Assembly (NCBI GenBank): GCA_030180135.1
Contig: CM058231.1
Coordinates: forward strand, 27,841,034 to 27,905,033
DNA length: 64,000 nt
Source of the DNA: Orychophragmus violaceus
Lineage: Eukaryota > Streptophyta > Magnoliopsida > Brassicales > Brassicaceae
Reading direction: 5' to 3'
The position numbers and the translations under genes are program-made. Shown piece after piece: positions 22,598 to 33,713 of the stretch. Position 1 is the stretch's first letter. Each line of letters starts with the position of its first letter. Under the pieces are notes generated by a model. The model searched no databases, had not been told where the DNA came from, and was given only the letters and a program-made list of their open reading frames with translations.

Positions 22598-23703
22598 AGC
22601 TGTAATTAAAAGAGATAGAGGTTTTAGTTATAATGCTCAAGGAAATGAGAAATCTTATCTAATAAGAAAACTCGCATTGTATTCAAAACTATGTTTCCTC
22701 AGATGAATACAATGAACCAAGATCCTCATATCACCAAAATTCGAGTGGGCGACTCGCCATCACCCAAACTTTAGTCATCCAGGTAAGCAAATCATTGCTA
22801 ATTGTACCCAGTACAACTCTTGGTCGCAGATAAGACAATCCATGTCTTATCCACTCTGATGTCTCTGGGCCCAGAACTTCTGATGGCCCAGTCAAGTAAA
22901 CCAATCTTTTCCTGTCTTGCGATCATTGACAGTGGCACTGAAAGTCTATCAATGACCACCTGCCTTACTCATGTTGCTGTGGATACCAAGGACTCCAAGA
23001 CTATCCAACGAACGACACGAGTCTTGAAAGTAGACAAGATCGGGCAAGACATCAAGATCACTTGATATTTAGTTGAGGAAAGGAACTATTTAATCTTGAT
23101 GCATATCCAATATACATCCAAGAAGTTATTAATTAAATTAAAACATTCAGTTTTATCAAGTTTAGGTTTTTATTTGATTTGGTAATCGCAACTAGAGGTC
23201 CAACCCCTGAGTCTGCGAGTTGTGTGACGATCGACGCATCCTTGCATCGATCGACACATCCTAACCACAATCAAAATTGGTTTCCGGTTCAATCCAATTC
23301 AACCGAAACCAACCAACTGAATCGATCGTTGCACCCAGTGCGTCGATCGATACAGTGCGAGTTTTCGCGGTGCATCGATCGACACAAGCTTAGTGTCGAT
23401 CGACACTGTGCGACAAACCCTAAAATTATTTGCGAGTTTTCGCTCTGTGTCGATCGATGCACGCTTTGCACCGATCGACACGCTGCGACAAACCATAAAA
23501 GGTTTACGTGTTTTCGCTCTGCATCGATCGACACACGCTTTGTGTCGATCGACACACTGCGAAAAACACAGGTATCGATTTTCCAACAGAAGCTTTTAAT
23601 CCGAGATTAACACTTTAAAATACGATTTCAGCAGGCAACAATCAATTCAACAAACCCATTTTCGAATTAATTGCATCAGATTCAATAGTCTAAACCCTAA
23701 CAA
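22598..23703 (-). other. E3 5' leader with predicted intron and palindrome array
   Basis: A 1.1-kb leader between primer site and gag. It ends TTACAG/CT-ATG, a good acceptor, which pairs with the U5 donor at 23774 to predict an intron of about 1175 nt. The segment 23226-23566 carries at least eight ATCGATCGA/GTCGATCGAC copies spaced about 30-35 bp apart. A 143-codon frame (23179-23610) is the array itself read as codons. Confidence 0.6.
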
Positions 23704-23715
23704 GCTCTGATACCA
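23704..23715 (-). other. E3 primer-binding site (initiator tRNA-Met)
   Basis: TGGTATCAGAGC on the minus strand, one base inside the 5' LTR. Confidence 0.9.
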
Positions 23716-23716
23716 C

Positions 23717-24421
23717 TGTAGGATTTTCCTAGGATCTAGGGTTTGATATATTGAATCACCAACCTCGTTCTTACCTTGTTACTGGCAGCGGAATGAATGG
23801 TGAACGAGATCAGTAGCGACACAGGTGCCTCGCCTCTACCACGTACACACGCACACAAGCTGGAAAACGGGATGCTAGTGCCGAATCTGTGGAATCTGTG
23901 AGTTTCTCGTGTTTCTGCTTTTCTGTCAAAGAGAAGAGAAGATGGCTAGGGTTCAGGTCGACCATATAAGCCTATATATATTGACCTGGAAATGACATCA
24001 TCAACCGTCGGACAAACCCGACTCGGTTACGTCATTAATCCGAAACATCAGTTTCGAAACCCGATATGCAACAATCGACACACTCAAAGTGTCGATCGTT
24101 ACACCTCCACGAAAAGCTTGCATCGATCGACACACTCATGCATCGATCGACACATATCATAAAACTCTATGTCAATGTATATCCAATACACATCAACATG
24201 ATCATTACCATAATGATCATTTCCACATTCATGCTTCCAGTTTGCTTAGGTGTGTGACCCTATAGGATCATATAATACTGGCAGTAAGTCTACAACTTAC
24301 AGACTGCAAGAGGCTTCTAGCAAAACATTGCAACCACCCAGTATTATACGAATGTCTGATCTCGACACACAACTATCATCAGGAGTGAGTACAAGTGTGA
24401 TTTCAGGACACTATCCCAACA
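23717..24421 (-). repeat. E3 5' LTR
   Basis: Starts TGTTGGGATAGTG on the minus strand at 24421 and ends CCTACA at 23717, next to the primer site. It contains ATCGATCGA motifs at 24068-24154, a minus-strand TATA at 23971-23983, and a consensus-like splice donor AACAAG/GTAAGA at 23774-23773. Confidence 0.92.
23971..23983 (-). promoter_or_regulatory. Putative TATA box of E3 5' LTR
   Basis: The minus strand reads CAATATATATAGG, about 85 bp downstream of the cluster of palindromic ATCGATCGA motifs in U3. Confidence 0.5.
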
Positions 24422-24426
24422 CAGTC

Positions 24427-26631
24427 TACTCGGCCCAACACCGAAGTAGATACACAAACAAGCAAACATCAGTCTACTCGTTCCAACACCGAAGTAGATA
24501 CACAATCACACAAACAACTGTCTACTCGGTCCAACACCGAAGTAGATAAACAATCACACAAGCAATACTCACAACACCACACAAACAGTGATTTAGGTTT
24601 ATTAGTCTTTTACTATTTTCTTAACCTTTACTCATTCAATCCTTAACCTTTACTCACATTCAATCCGCTACCTTGGGATTAGTGGATTACTAATCCCGTA
24701 GCCGGCCCATCAATCACACCACTTCTTTACTTATCACCTCCTAAGATTACTAACTCCCCGACATCTCATTATTCATTAACTTTCATTTATTACCCTTAAC
24801 CCGACTAATTAATCCACCCCGTTATTATATTCTAAGTGTGTTATGTCTTTTAACCGTATTTTAATCAACTCATAATTTCCCGTATATAGATTCCGTTAGA
24901 TACGTTCTTAAATACTTATATATGCATATACGTCCTAGCATGCCGTTCTATATGTATGCATCACCCAATCAAGCAATCAACGAACTATCAATGCAACACC
25001 CAATCAAGCAATCAAGGAAACTATCAACGATTACAGATATAATCAAACTAGCATGCATCCCTTACCCTAACCATCTCATTGATTAACCGAGATATTAAAT
25101 CAACCTAGCCGTTCTAACCAATTCTATCAATCGGGTATGCAACCTATACTACGGTTTATCAATTACGAATCTATATGATCTTAACTAGATGCAACACACA
25201 ATTAGCCGACTCAAGAGTGTTATTATGACGACGGACGGACTAATTGATGGACTAGCGGAACAACGAGACCCGGCACGAACCCGACGCTATCTCGAACCTT
25301 CCCCGAACCTCCATTGCTTTGACCCAACCTTGACCCGCACTTGACCGTACCGTTGACCGAATGATTCTGATCGATCCTCTGGACCATCTTCTTTCTCCTC
25401 ATTTTCTCTCTCCTCCGGTTCTCTCTCTCTTTCCTCCGGTTCTCTCTCTTTCTCTTCCGGTTATCCTCTCTCTCTCTTCTTCTTCACACCTCTCTCTCTC
25501 TCTCTCTTTTTCTCTCTCTTCTTCTTCCTCCGTCTTCTTCTTCCTCTCCTCCTCCGGCTTCTTCTCCTTCTCTTCCTCCTCCTTCTTCTTTTTCTTCTCC
25601 TTCTTCTCCCACGCCTTTCTTCCTCTCCTTCTCTTCTTTCTATCTTCTTTGTTGTGTTTTTGTTGGTGTGGTGAGAATGAGAGGGTGAGGGTCTCTTTAT
25701 ATAGCAAACTCTAAGTGCTTAGATGTAGCCATGTGTCCATCCACTCTTCTCCCTTATTCTTCTGCCATGCCACCTCCCATGCAGGGCCACAAATAACTCA
25801 TTTTGGAATCCATTTCACCTATGCAAAGCCCATGTAGAAGCCCTTTAGTTTAGGACAAAAACTTCTTGTAGGTTCATTGAACCAAAAACCTTTCAAGGGC
25901 TCTTCTTTGTTCTTGCATCATTTTCGTGGCACAATCCCATTAATGGGCTTGAATCAGGTCCATAATGACGTCATCTAGCACCTCTGTTCAGTCTAAACCA
26001 AGCCAAGCTCCCTTGACTTTATTTTGCATTTTTTAGTCATTAATTACCCATTAATGATCTAAAATTTATAACTTGATCTAGGCATCAAATATTACTGAAT
26101 CATTTTAACCATAGCTTCTACATATTCCAATGGATCTCTGGTCAAAATTTAATAATTTTGGTGGACTTTAGAAGGTCCTCTAGCTTACCCGAACATTGTA
26201 TCGGTTTCTCATAAAAAACTGGTTTTACGTTTAATATTTTAAAACTCTTTAGCTGCTTCTATCAATCCACCAAGCCTCATTTTCAGATTCCAGATGCTCT
26301 TAGAGGAATTTAGAAATTTGAATCACCTCAAACGGACACTCGTAGCTCCGGTTATAGAGTTTACAAGTTTTGTCGGTTTTATCGGTTTCCTTTCCAGATA
26401 ATCCGAAAAACTCATCTACGGTACGTTTCCACCACTCTTGGTCTTCTAAATGTTTTCTTTCTTTAAAAAAATAACATTTGGCCCGTCTTAGCTTCCGGCT
26501 CGCATCTTGGTAAAATTACCAAAATGCCCCCTTAACTCTTAGAAATTATAGAAATGCCCCTCGTTGATTTCTTGACTGCGTGTTGACCAATTCTTTATAC
26601 AGGGTATTACATTCTTCCTCACTTACAGGAA
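24427..26631 (-). repeat. E2 3' LTR, proximal fragment
   Basis: Resumes after E3 with the same tandem unit (TCTACTCGG...AACACCGAAGTAGAT). It continues through a long TC-rich tract (about 25380-25650) and a minus-strand TATATAAAG at 25695-25703, and ends TGTAATACCC on the minus strand at 26631. A Ser/Leu-rich open frame at 25361-25714 is just the pyrimidine tract. Confidence 0.8.
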
Positions 26632-29289
26632 TTCGGTCCCCGAATTCTCCGTTACTAACAAACTTCGAATCGGAACTAAACCCCGTAAGTTGCTACTCCT
26701 GAAACTGATATGATTGCCCCATCACCTGAATGCTGGGTCAACTGGACTATACTCTCGATGCTTACTGACTTCTGAAACACCGTCTTGATCACAAAACCAA
26801 AAATACCGACGTCTTGAACTTCCTGCACTGAGAACTTGACTCACGATCACTTCTTGGTTCTTCATCTGATTGCTTCACTTCCAATCCTGATCTCAAAGTG
26901 AATCCGCTCTTCCAGTGCTTATTGTCTTCTGAAAATACGGTCTTGTACAAAATATCAATATACTGATGCTTGAACTCCTCATGCTGAAACTTAATTCCTG
27001 ATCGCTTTCTGGTTCCCGTCTGATTTCTTTATTGAACTTATGCTTCAGTCTGGCTCCTGAATCCATCTATGCCATTTGACGATTTCCTCAACCGATATTC
27101 TGACTTCCCCACTTTGATTCAACTTCCCCGATCATGTGACACAAACTCGTCCTCCATCCCTGATACTTGTACCGCCTTTACTGCTTATCGTTCCCCATAG
27201 ATATTCTCATAAGATTGATGTTCCTCCTTCCAACTAAATCGCCATACACATCTCAACTTTCTCGAGCATCGATCTCCAAAACTAGTCTTCCCACAGATAC
27301 CCTCGAACGGACTCCTCCACTGACTTTGATGCTTCTGAATCTCTTCACTAACTCATTAAACTCATCTGTCTTGATTTCTTCTACTACTGATAGCCAAAAT
27401 CTTTTCAAAATCTTCACTGACTTTCTTGAAAGCTCGGGTCAAACTGCTTCTGAAATAACATCTCGTCTCTCGGGTTCGGGTTCGGTCTCGTATCCTTGTC
27501 AAATCGTCCATCACGTCCTACATCAACAACCTTAACAACACTGGAATGGTTAGACCTTCTAACTTACTTCCCAATATTACTTCCTTATATAAATATGGTT
27601 ACTTAGTCATGTACCCAACGGTCACACATGGCTAAATAACAATATCCTATAATTCCGCTCAATCTCAAATAAGCTTCCTATAAAAACCGCTTTCTAAGAG
27701 GTTCTCTAACCTTTCTTACCAAAAACAATTCTAACCGAGCAAACCAAACGATTTTGCTAATTAAAATCAAAAATCACTTTCTAGCAACCTAGCGAATCAA
27801 ACATCGCGGAAATGTTCATTATTCAAATAACAATATAACAAGATGGTTAATGCAACGAATCTCTATTAACCATCTACCACCCTAGCATTCATTCGCAATG
27901 CAACACGGAAATTCTAAACAACCTAACGATCATGTGAATGCCATGCTATCATTATATCCATCAAATGAATGCTGCAATTAAAATCTATCAATTTGGCGAA
28001 CAATGCAATGCATCAATCAGGCTAACACCTTAGCGATCAAACAAACACAATGCTAGCAACCTGGCAATTAAACAAAATGCAGAGATTAATATCAACAACT
28101 ACCAACCTAGCGAGCAATCACAGCAATTCACAATTCTAACAACCTAGCAAGGCAATCAATCACACACAATCAATCAAGCAAATCGGCGATTGTAGTTGTC
28201 TCTCAGGGTTCTGATGGAAACCGTTTGCTCGGACCATCATCTATTTTCACATCGTAACTATATTGCATTCACAACCATCATGAGTATGCAAAATAACCAC
28301 TCCGCTACTAAAAACGACAACCGAAATGCTCCACATAGAGTTTTAGATACGTAGTTCCGTCGGAGTCTACATACTAGCGGTTACCAATTCGTCCCACAAG
28401 AATCACCACTACACGCAACCGAATCATCAGAGACGATCGCAAGCCGATCTACACACATCAAAGAACGAGTTAGAGCCCTTACTTACCTGGGCCTAATCTA
28501 TTTCCTAATTTCCAACATGAGTGGTACAACTCATGTGGATCCTAACCGACATGTGCGCCAGGAGGATGAAATGAGTGTGGTGGTGGTGGCGGAGCGACGC
28601 GGTCTCGACATGACAGGAAAGGAGCACAATGTTCATCTCGGTCGCAAAAGTGACAAGTCGGAGTCTGCGTCAATGCTGCAGTGGAGGATATGCTCAGCAA
28701 AACAACCGACACTGAATAGAAATGAAAGACACGTGGCACCGCAGGCAAGGAACAAAGTCGGACTGGTGGTCGAATAGTAGGCGGTGGTAGCTCCCATATC
28801 CCGAGATTGTACTTTATCACCATGTCATCAGGGATGAATATCGACTTTGCGCGCTACTGATGGTGGTACTCCGGATGTAATTGTATCATAAGGTGGCTAT
28901 GGATTGGATGGTACGGTAACGGGCTCGGCACCGGTAATCACATACTCCAGAATAGGCTGGAAAATATGGGAACACGCCGCAAGCTGGAAGTATGGACCTG
29001 GACTAGCTGCTGTAGATTCAATGGATTCAAGGTCATCCATGCTGATGCTGCTCATCTTATCGTTTCACCCACACACACACACACCAATCTTCCTAGGACA
29101 ACTCTGCTGTGTGATTACAACAAAACACCAAAAGATTAGCACAATCCTAATAAAGTTTCTAATACACCCATTTCCCCGGATTGACAGACGCGACTCGGAT
29201 TCATAATGGTTGTATTGGCGATACATTTTGACTCGATAAAACATTGAAAACTTTGAAAACCCGGAATATTCGAACCCACGACGAACCAT
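26632..29289 (-). other. E2 internal region without recognizable coding domains
   Basis: No conserved retrotransposon motif is visible on either strand. Next to the 3' LTR there is a purine-rich tract (minus strand GTGAGGAAGAA). Two diverged tandem blocks of roughly 150-170 bp lie at about 26755-27060 (both contain TGCTTA...TCTTCTGAAA, then a GTCTTG segment and a CTGATCGC/CACGATCAC segment). From 27560 to 28200 the sequence is rich in AACCTAGC/CAATCAA-like words. A minus-strand frame near 29045 begins SSISMDDLESIES but stops after about 55 codons, and may be a gag-leader relic. The open frames at 27167-27535 and 28517-28823 show no known domain. Confidence 0.5.
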
Positions 29290-29301
29290 GCTCTGATACC
29301 A
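29290..29301 (-). other. E2 primer-binding site (initiator tRNA-Met)
   Basis: The minus strand reads TGGTATCAGAGC five bases inside the 5' LTR end, the usual plant site complementary to the 3' end of initiator tRNA-Met. It fixes the orientation of E2. Confidence 0.85.
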
Positions 29302-30585
29302 CCTTTTGTAAAGCCCCTTCCCGTTTTCCGCTGACCGACGAGCTGACCGGCCAACAATCGAACAAGAACATGACCGATCGAACCCGAGCAGTCATACGAG
29401 AAGAATTTGTCACAATACGAAAGCCAGAGACAATCTCGTTTGAGACAAAGGCTCGAACCAAACTATCTTTGACTCCGTTTACCTCATTTCCACGATACGA
29501 GGCTTTAACACATGTACCGCTTCCACGAGTTGTGTTCGGTTCAGACGAAACCGTATATCAGGGAATTATTCCGTTTTTATTACTTGAAAAATATAAATCT
29601 TATTCATAACAATATACGGTCTAATACAAAACATTTAGCGGAACGTTCCAACAAAATCCGAAACCGAAAGTACAGTCAAAATGCATAATAACCGATACCC
29701 AATGCCAACCTGAGACTACTCCGAGTGTCCTACGCGTCCGCCGAGCTACGCCAAACCTAAAAAACACAAAAGAGTCTAATGAGTAATCTAAGATTACCCA
29801 GTGAGACGGCTCCCAACTAAAGGCTGCTAACAATCTATTAATCCCGCCCAAACCCAAAATAACAGTCAAGTATAATAGCCGATCACGTGCTACCAAGACG
29901 TGATGAGCTCCACAACACACAAGCATTAAAATAACAACACAATCATCAACGAAGGGAATCGATAACACTGCGGCACATGTTCTTGATTAGACTCGATCTA
30001 TATATCGCGGCAATACACAACTCCACACCATCTGGGCCCACTTTGGGAACTCGGTGACTTCCACGGGAACACTTAGTTGCCGCCACGGTAGCTAAAACCT
30101 CCCACGACTCCTAGACGATAACACGAAGTCCAACGGCTAGGACACCGTTCTCCGTCCATCGATACGCGGTGACTCTAGTTACCCCCAGCAACCCGAGTTT
30201 CCATGCAGTCCGGCCCTAGGATAAGACCCCGTATTCTCCGGACCACACACCTTCAGACGTCACTCCATAGGTTAACACCTGACAGAACCACTACCGAAGG
30301 TACGTGAACTGACCAGGTTCTCAACTCCCGAGGATCCAATCGGGCAGGAAGTACCGGAACGCCATCTTTAGACTTGCGGAATCTAACGCGCCCTATAGAG
30401 TCCTATAACAGCAATGTAAACAAGCAGACTCACTGGGACTCTATCACGCAACACCAACAAGTTCAATTAGAACTACTATCACAATCCCCAATAAATCCCG
30501 TCCCGCAAGTCCTATCATCAACCTCCACATCACCCGACCATACACTTACTCGGTCCCACACCAGAGTAAGTGTCTACCAGTACAG

Positions 30586-30715
30586 TCTACTCGGTCGAAC
30601 ACCGAAGTAGATACACAAACAAGCAAACAACAGTCTACTCGGTCCAACATCGAAGTAGATAAACAATCACACAAACAACAGTCTACTCGGTCCAACACCG
30701 AAGTAGATAAACAAT
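30586..30715. repeat. Minisatellite in E2 LTR (about 49-bp unit)
   Basis: Three head-to-tail copies of a unit with TCTACTCGGTC, ACACCGAAGTAGATA and a CACAAACAAGCAA-like linker. The other LTR has about four copies, one of them split by E3 (3128-3177 and 24427-24560). Confidence 0.85.
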
Positions 30716-31322
30716 CACGCAAGCAATACTCACAACACTACACAAACAATGATTTAGGTTTATTAGTCTTTTAACTTTTTCTTAACCTTCACTCATTCAA
30801 TCCTTAACCTTTACTCATTCAATCCGCTACCTTGGGATTAGTGGATTACTAATCCCATAGACAGCCAATCAATCACACCACTTCTGTACTTATCACCTCC
30901 TAAGTAGCTTTTAATACGTCTTCGATATGTCGGTTTAGAGTTAGTAAGATTACTAACTCCCCGACATCTCATTATTCATTAACTTTCATACATTATCTTT
31001 AACCCAACTAATTAATCCACCCCGTTATTATATTCTAAGTGTGTTATGTCTCTTAACCGTATTTTAATCAACTCATAATTTCCCGTATATAGATTCCTTT
31101 AGATACGTTCTTAAATACTTATATATGCATATACGTCCTATCATGCCGTTCTATATGTATGCATCACCCAATCAAGCAATCAACGAACTATCAATCAATT
31201 AATGAAACACCCAATCAAGCAACAACGAACTATCAATGATTACGGATATAAGCGAACTAGAATGCATCCCTTACTTCCGGTTATCCTCTCTCTCTCTCTT
31301 CTTCTTCTTTTTCTTCTCTCCC

Positions 31323-31332
31323 CCTTTTATAG
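31323..31332 (-). promoter_or_regulatory. Putative TATA box of E2 5' LTR
   Basis: The minus strand reads CTATAAAAGG in the middle of the LTR. The other LTR has TATATAAAG at the equivalent place (25695-25703). Confidence 0.45.
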
Positions 31333-32180
31333 CAAAATGAGATTCATGCCTTCTTGACACATGTTTGAACACATGTCTCTTCCTTCCTCTAGCATATGCC
31401 AAGCCATGCCACTTGTCTCTCCCTTCTTCTTCTCTCTTTTTTTTCTTTTCTTTTTTTATACTTAATGGGCTAAAAACCCATCAAGATTAAAACCCATGAA
31501 CTCTTCTTATTCCCTCCTTAGTAGCCACGTGAATGGGCTTCTAGATGAAGGTATTTTCATGCAATTTGGGTCAAAACCTATTTGTTGATTCTTTGATGTT
31601 TTTGTTGTAAGTCCAAGCTCAATTCTTCTCTTTGTTACTTCTTCTCCAAGTCACAAGTTCATAAACCTTCTAGAAGAGATAGGTGGCGCCATCATGGAAA
31701 TATCACATGTCACTGATAATGTTTTATGACCAATTATATTGCTCCAATCACTCCGTAGAAGCTCATATTTCCGATTCGTTCCGATGCTTCAGTTTATCTG
31801 GTTTTGTGTTTAATAATTTAAAAATATTTAGCTGCTTCTATAAATCCACCAAGCCTCATTTTCAGATTCTATATGATCTTGGATGAATTTAGAAATTTGA
31901 ATCACCTTAAACGTACACCCGTAGCTCCCGTTATGAATTTTACAAGTTTTATCGGTTTCCTTCCCGACAATCCGAAAAACTCATCTACGGTCCGTTTTCC
32001 ACCACTCTTGGTCTTCTAAATGTTTTCTTTATTTAAAAGAATAACATTTGGCCCGTCTTAGCTTCTGGCTCACATTTTGGTAAAATTACCAAAATGCCCC
32101 TTAACTCTTAGAAATTACAAAAATGCCCATCGTTGACTTCTTGACTGTCCGTTGACCAATTCTTGATACAGGGTATTACA

Positions 32181-32678
32181 AGTTCAGCTGGCAACCATCT
32201 CAACTCAGCTGGCCTTAGTGTTCACCTCCTGGGTCAGCTGGTCAGCTAGTGACACTAGCTGACCATGGGAGTTATTGGGCGAATGGACACCAATGGGTTG
32301 GCACCCATTCGACAACCCATTGGCATCCATTCGCTAGGCGCAGTTATTGGCCGAGTGTGAGGCCTATAAATATAACACAAGGAGCCCTTTTGCGCACACA
32401 ACACATCCAGGGAACAAATCCCATAATTCTTCTAAGGCATATGCCGATCTAAAGGAGAGAAAAGAGGGTTTTGGCCGGAAATCTCCCAAAGGAATTATCG
32501 GTGAGAGGCAAGGCGTGTTGTGGGTGGAACAAGGCGACTAAGGAGGATCCAAAATGGCTGGTGAAACGGCCAAAGATCATGGCAAGTCCACGACCACTTC
32601 AAAGGTGTGTGACCGGTGGACTCACTGCGACCGCGGCATGGCCGTTAGGTCGGCGGTCTGGTCAGATTGGCCGATGGG

Positions 32679-32723
<45 letters not shown>

Positions 32724-33713
32724 ATCTCTGAAAATAGAACCAAATGATAGGAGAATTATCCTTAGGGTTAGCGGCTATAGTCCATGGTTGAATCCATGAT
32801 CGGCTAAAGGCCAAGATCATGGCCGAGTATCACGAGACGATTTGGCTGTGGTCGAACGCATGAACGGATGCGAATGGGTTCGGGACGGTTCACGTACGAT
32901 CCAAGCGGTACGTCCGTGGGACGATACGGTTGGTCGGCAGAACGCGTCCGCGGGCTGGCCTGTGTGCGAAACAGATGGTGCAACCGTATAAGATCATGGT
33001 CGGACAGGCTCGAGGTTGCATACGGGACGACCGCATCGTCCGCGGGATGATCGCACCCGATTGATGGACGATCACATCCATCCGCGGGACGATCGCACCC
33101 GATCGCGTGATGATCGCATCTGTTCGCGGACAATCGCACATGTCCATACGGACGCAATCGAGTGGCGTCCGTTCGTGGAACATGACCCGACCACGGTTGT
33201 GTCCGTTCACATGTAGGGCGACCATAACATGATTTACGCTGATTTTAGGGAACGTAGAATGGTTATGAATATTGTGTGAATGCATTGGGGATACTTGGGC
33301 ATATAGAAACGGATTGGCTAGGTTGCTGGTTTCATGCATGTTCTAGATAGATCTCTTATGCATTTTTATGATTTCAGGACGTGAGGTTGATCGGGGCGAT
33401 GATCAAGCCTAGGCGTGGACACAAGACCTTGGGACGAGTGTTGTTAGATAGACAAATAGTTAGGACTGATACATTTATACTAGCCTATTGAGCATGACAC
33501 TACATTTGTATTCAGTACCTTGGTTTGATTAATAAAAAAAAAATATGTTTATCTTATTTATGCTTTGCTCATTGCCCTAGACTAAGTGAATGGAATGAAT
33601 GAATGTTTAGAACGGATAAGAAACTAGGACTTAGAATCGGAATGAACCTCAATTTAGAACGGATAGGATAGAAGGCATCCTCTTAAGCCTTATGGCCGGG
33701 ATGGGGTGTTTCA
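32181..33713 (+). repeat. E1 3' LTR, right fragment
   Basis: This continues the U3 with more CAGCTG motifs and a 25-bp palindrome at 32240-32264 (12-bp arms around one A). A TATAAATA box follows at 32365-32372, then a (TC)20 microsatellite at 32681-32720 and a cluster of GATCGCA-type motifs at about 33040-33140. It ends in TTTCA at 33713 against copia coding sequence. Small open frames here run through repeats and are not credible genes. Confidence 0.75.
32365..32372 (+). promoter_or_regulatory. Putative TATA box of E1 LTR
   Basis: TATAAATA lies about 100 bp downstream of the CAGCTG palindrome array and in the sense orientation of the element. Confidence 0.5.

Larger units (their letters stand above)
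3183..24421 (-). mobile_element. E3: Ty1/copia retrotransposon, split by E4
   Basis: The minus-strand element has 705-bp LTRs (5' at 23717-24421, 3' at 3183-3887) and a perfect CAGTC target duplication (3178-3182 and 24422-24426). A tRNA-Met primer site lies at 23704-23715, with gag-pol at 22597-4719 and a polypurine tract next to 3887. By eye the LTRs differ at seven sites, all transitions. Removing E4 (6761-20679 plus one duplication) leaves a continuous copia frame. One frameshift remains between RT and RNase H, so it is probably dead although fairly young. Confidence 0.92.
1855..32180 (-). mobile_element. E2: LARD-like non-autonomous gypsy element with about 3-kb LTRs
   Basis: The minus-strand element starts TGTAATACCCTGTAT (reverse complement at 32166-32180). 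Its 5' LTR is 29307-32180 and its 3' LTR is 24427-26631 plus 1855-3182. A primer-binding site complementary to initiator tRNA-Met lies at 29290-29301. The internal region, 26632-29289, is only about 2.7 kb and shows no gag, protease, RT or integrase. The sequence next to the 3' LTR (reverse complement reads GGGGACCGAATTCCTGTAAG) resembles Tekay/Del ends, so it is probably a large retrotransposon derivative (LARD) of that lineage. The target duplication is AGGTC/AGTTC, with one mismatch. Confidence 0.8.
29307..32180 (-). repeat. E2 5' LTR
   Basis: About 2.87 kb, colinear with the other LTR but shorter. Near 31272 it jumps from GCATCCCTTAC straight to TTCCGGTTATCC, lacking some 390 bp present at about 25068-25456 in the other copy, and it has a shorter pyrimidine tract. 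It contains three tandem copies of a roughly 49-bp unit at about 30586-30715. A TATA-like CTATAAAAGG on the minus strand lies at 31323-31332. Confidence 0.8.
1..33713 (+). mobile_element. E1: Ty3/gypsy chromovirus (Tekay/Del-like), 3' half, split by nested insertions
   Basis: The plus-strand element runs from left of the window through the end of pol, a polypurine tract, and a 3' LTR starting TGTAACATC at 1648. The LTR is cut at 1854 by E2 and resumes at 32181, ending in TCA at 33713, about 1.74 kb in total. Joining across E2 is supported by the CAGCTG-rich sequence on both sides. The stretch before the polypurine tract resembles the conserved GGGGACGAAT end of Tekay/Del elements (known family feature). 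The right end abuts copia RT sequence (E6), so E6 was the target. The 5' LTR and left target duplication are outside the window. The exact right end is uncertain by one or two bases. Confidence 0.8.

Noticed and set aside
23226..23566. Possible CRISPR-like array of repeats
   Set aside because: Palindromic units without constant-length unique spacers, in a eukaryotic retrotransposon leader.
23179..23610. 143-codon frame with repeated CIDRH/STH words
   Set aside because: The repeats are the TCGATCGA DNA array read as codons; both strands are open for the same reason.
25361..25714. 117-codon open frame rich in Ser, Leu and Phe
   Set aside because: It is a translation of a TC-rich tract within the E2 LTR; low complexity, with no counterpart frame in the sister LTR.
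27167..27535. 122-codon plus-strand frame
   Set aside because: Opposite to E2, no recognizable domain; insufficient evidence for a gene.
28517..28823. Frames on both strands (86 and 93 codons)
   Set aside because: No conserved motif, overlap on opposite strands, and location in the E2 non-coding interior.
29244..29609. 121-codon frame with a similar 107-codon frame at 1835-2158
   Set aside because: Both lie in the two LTR copies of E2, so similarity reflects LTR duplication, not protein conservation.
32471..33339. Several overlapping 60-149-codon frames on both strands
   Set aside because: They run through the microsatellite and GATCG-rich repeats of the E1 LTR.
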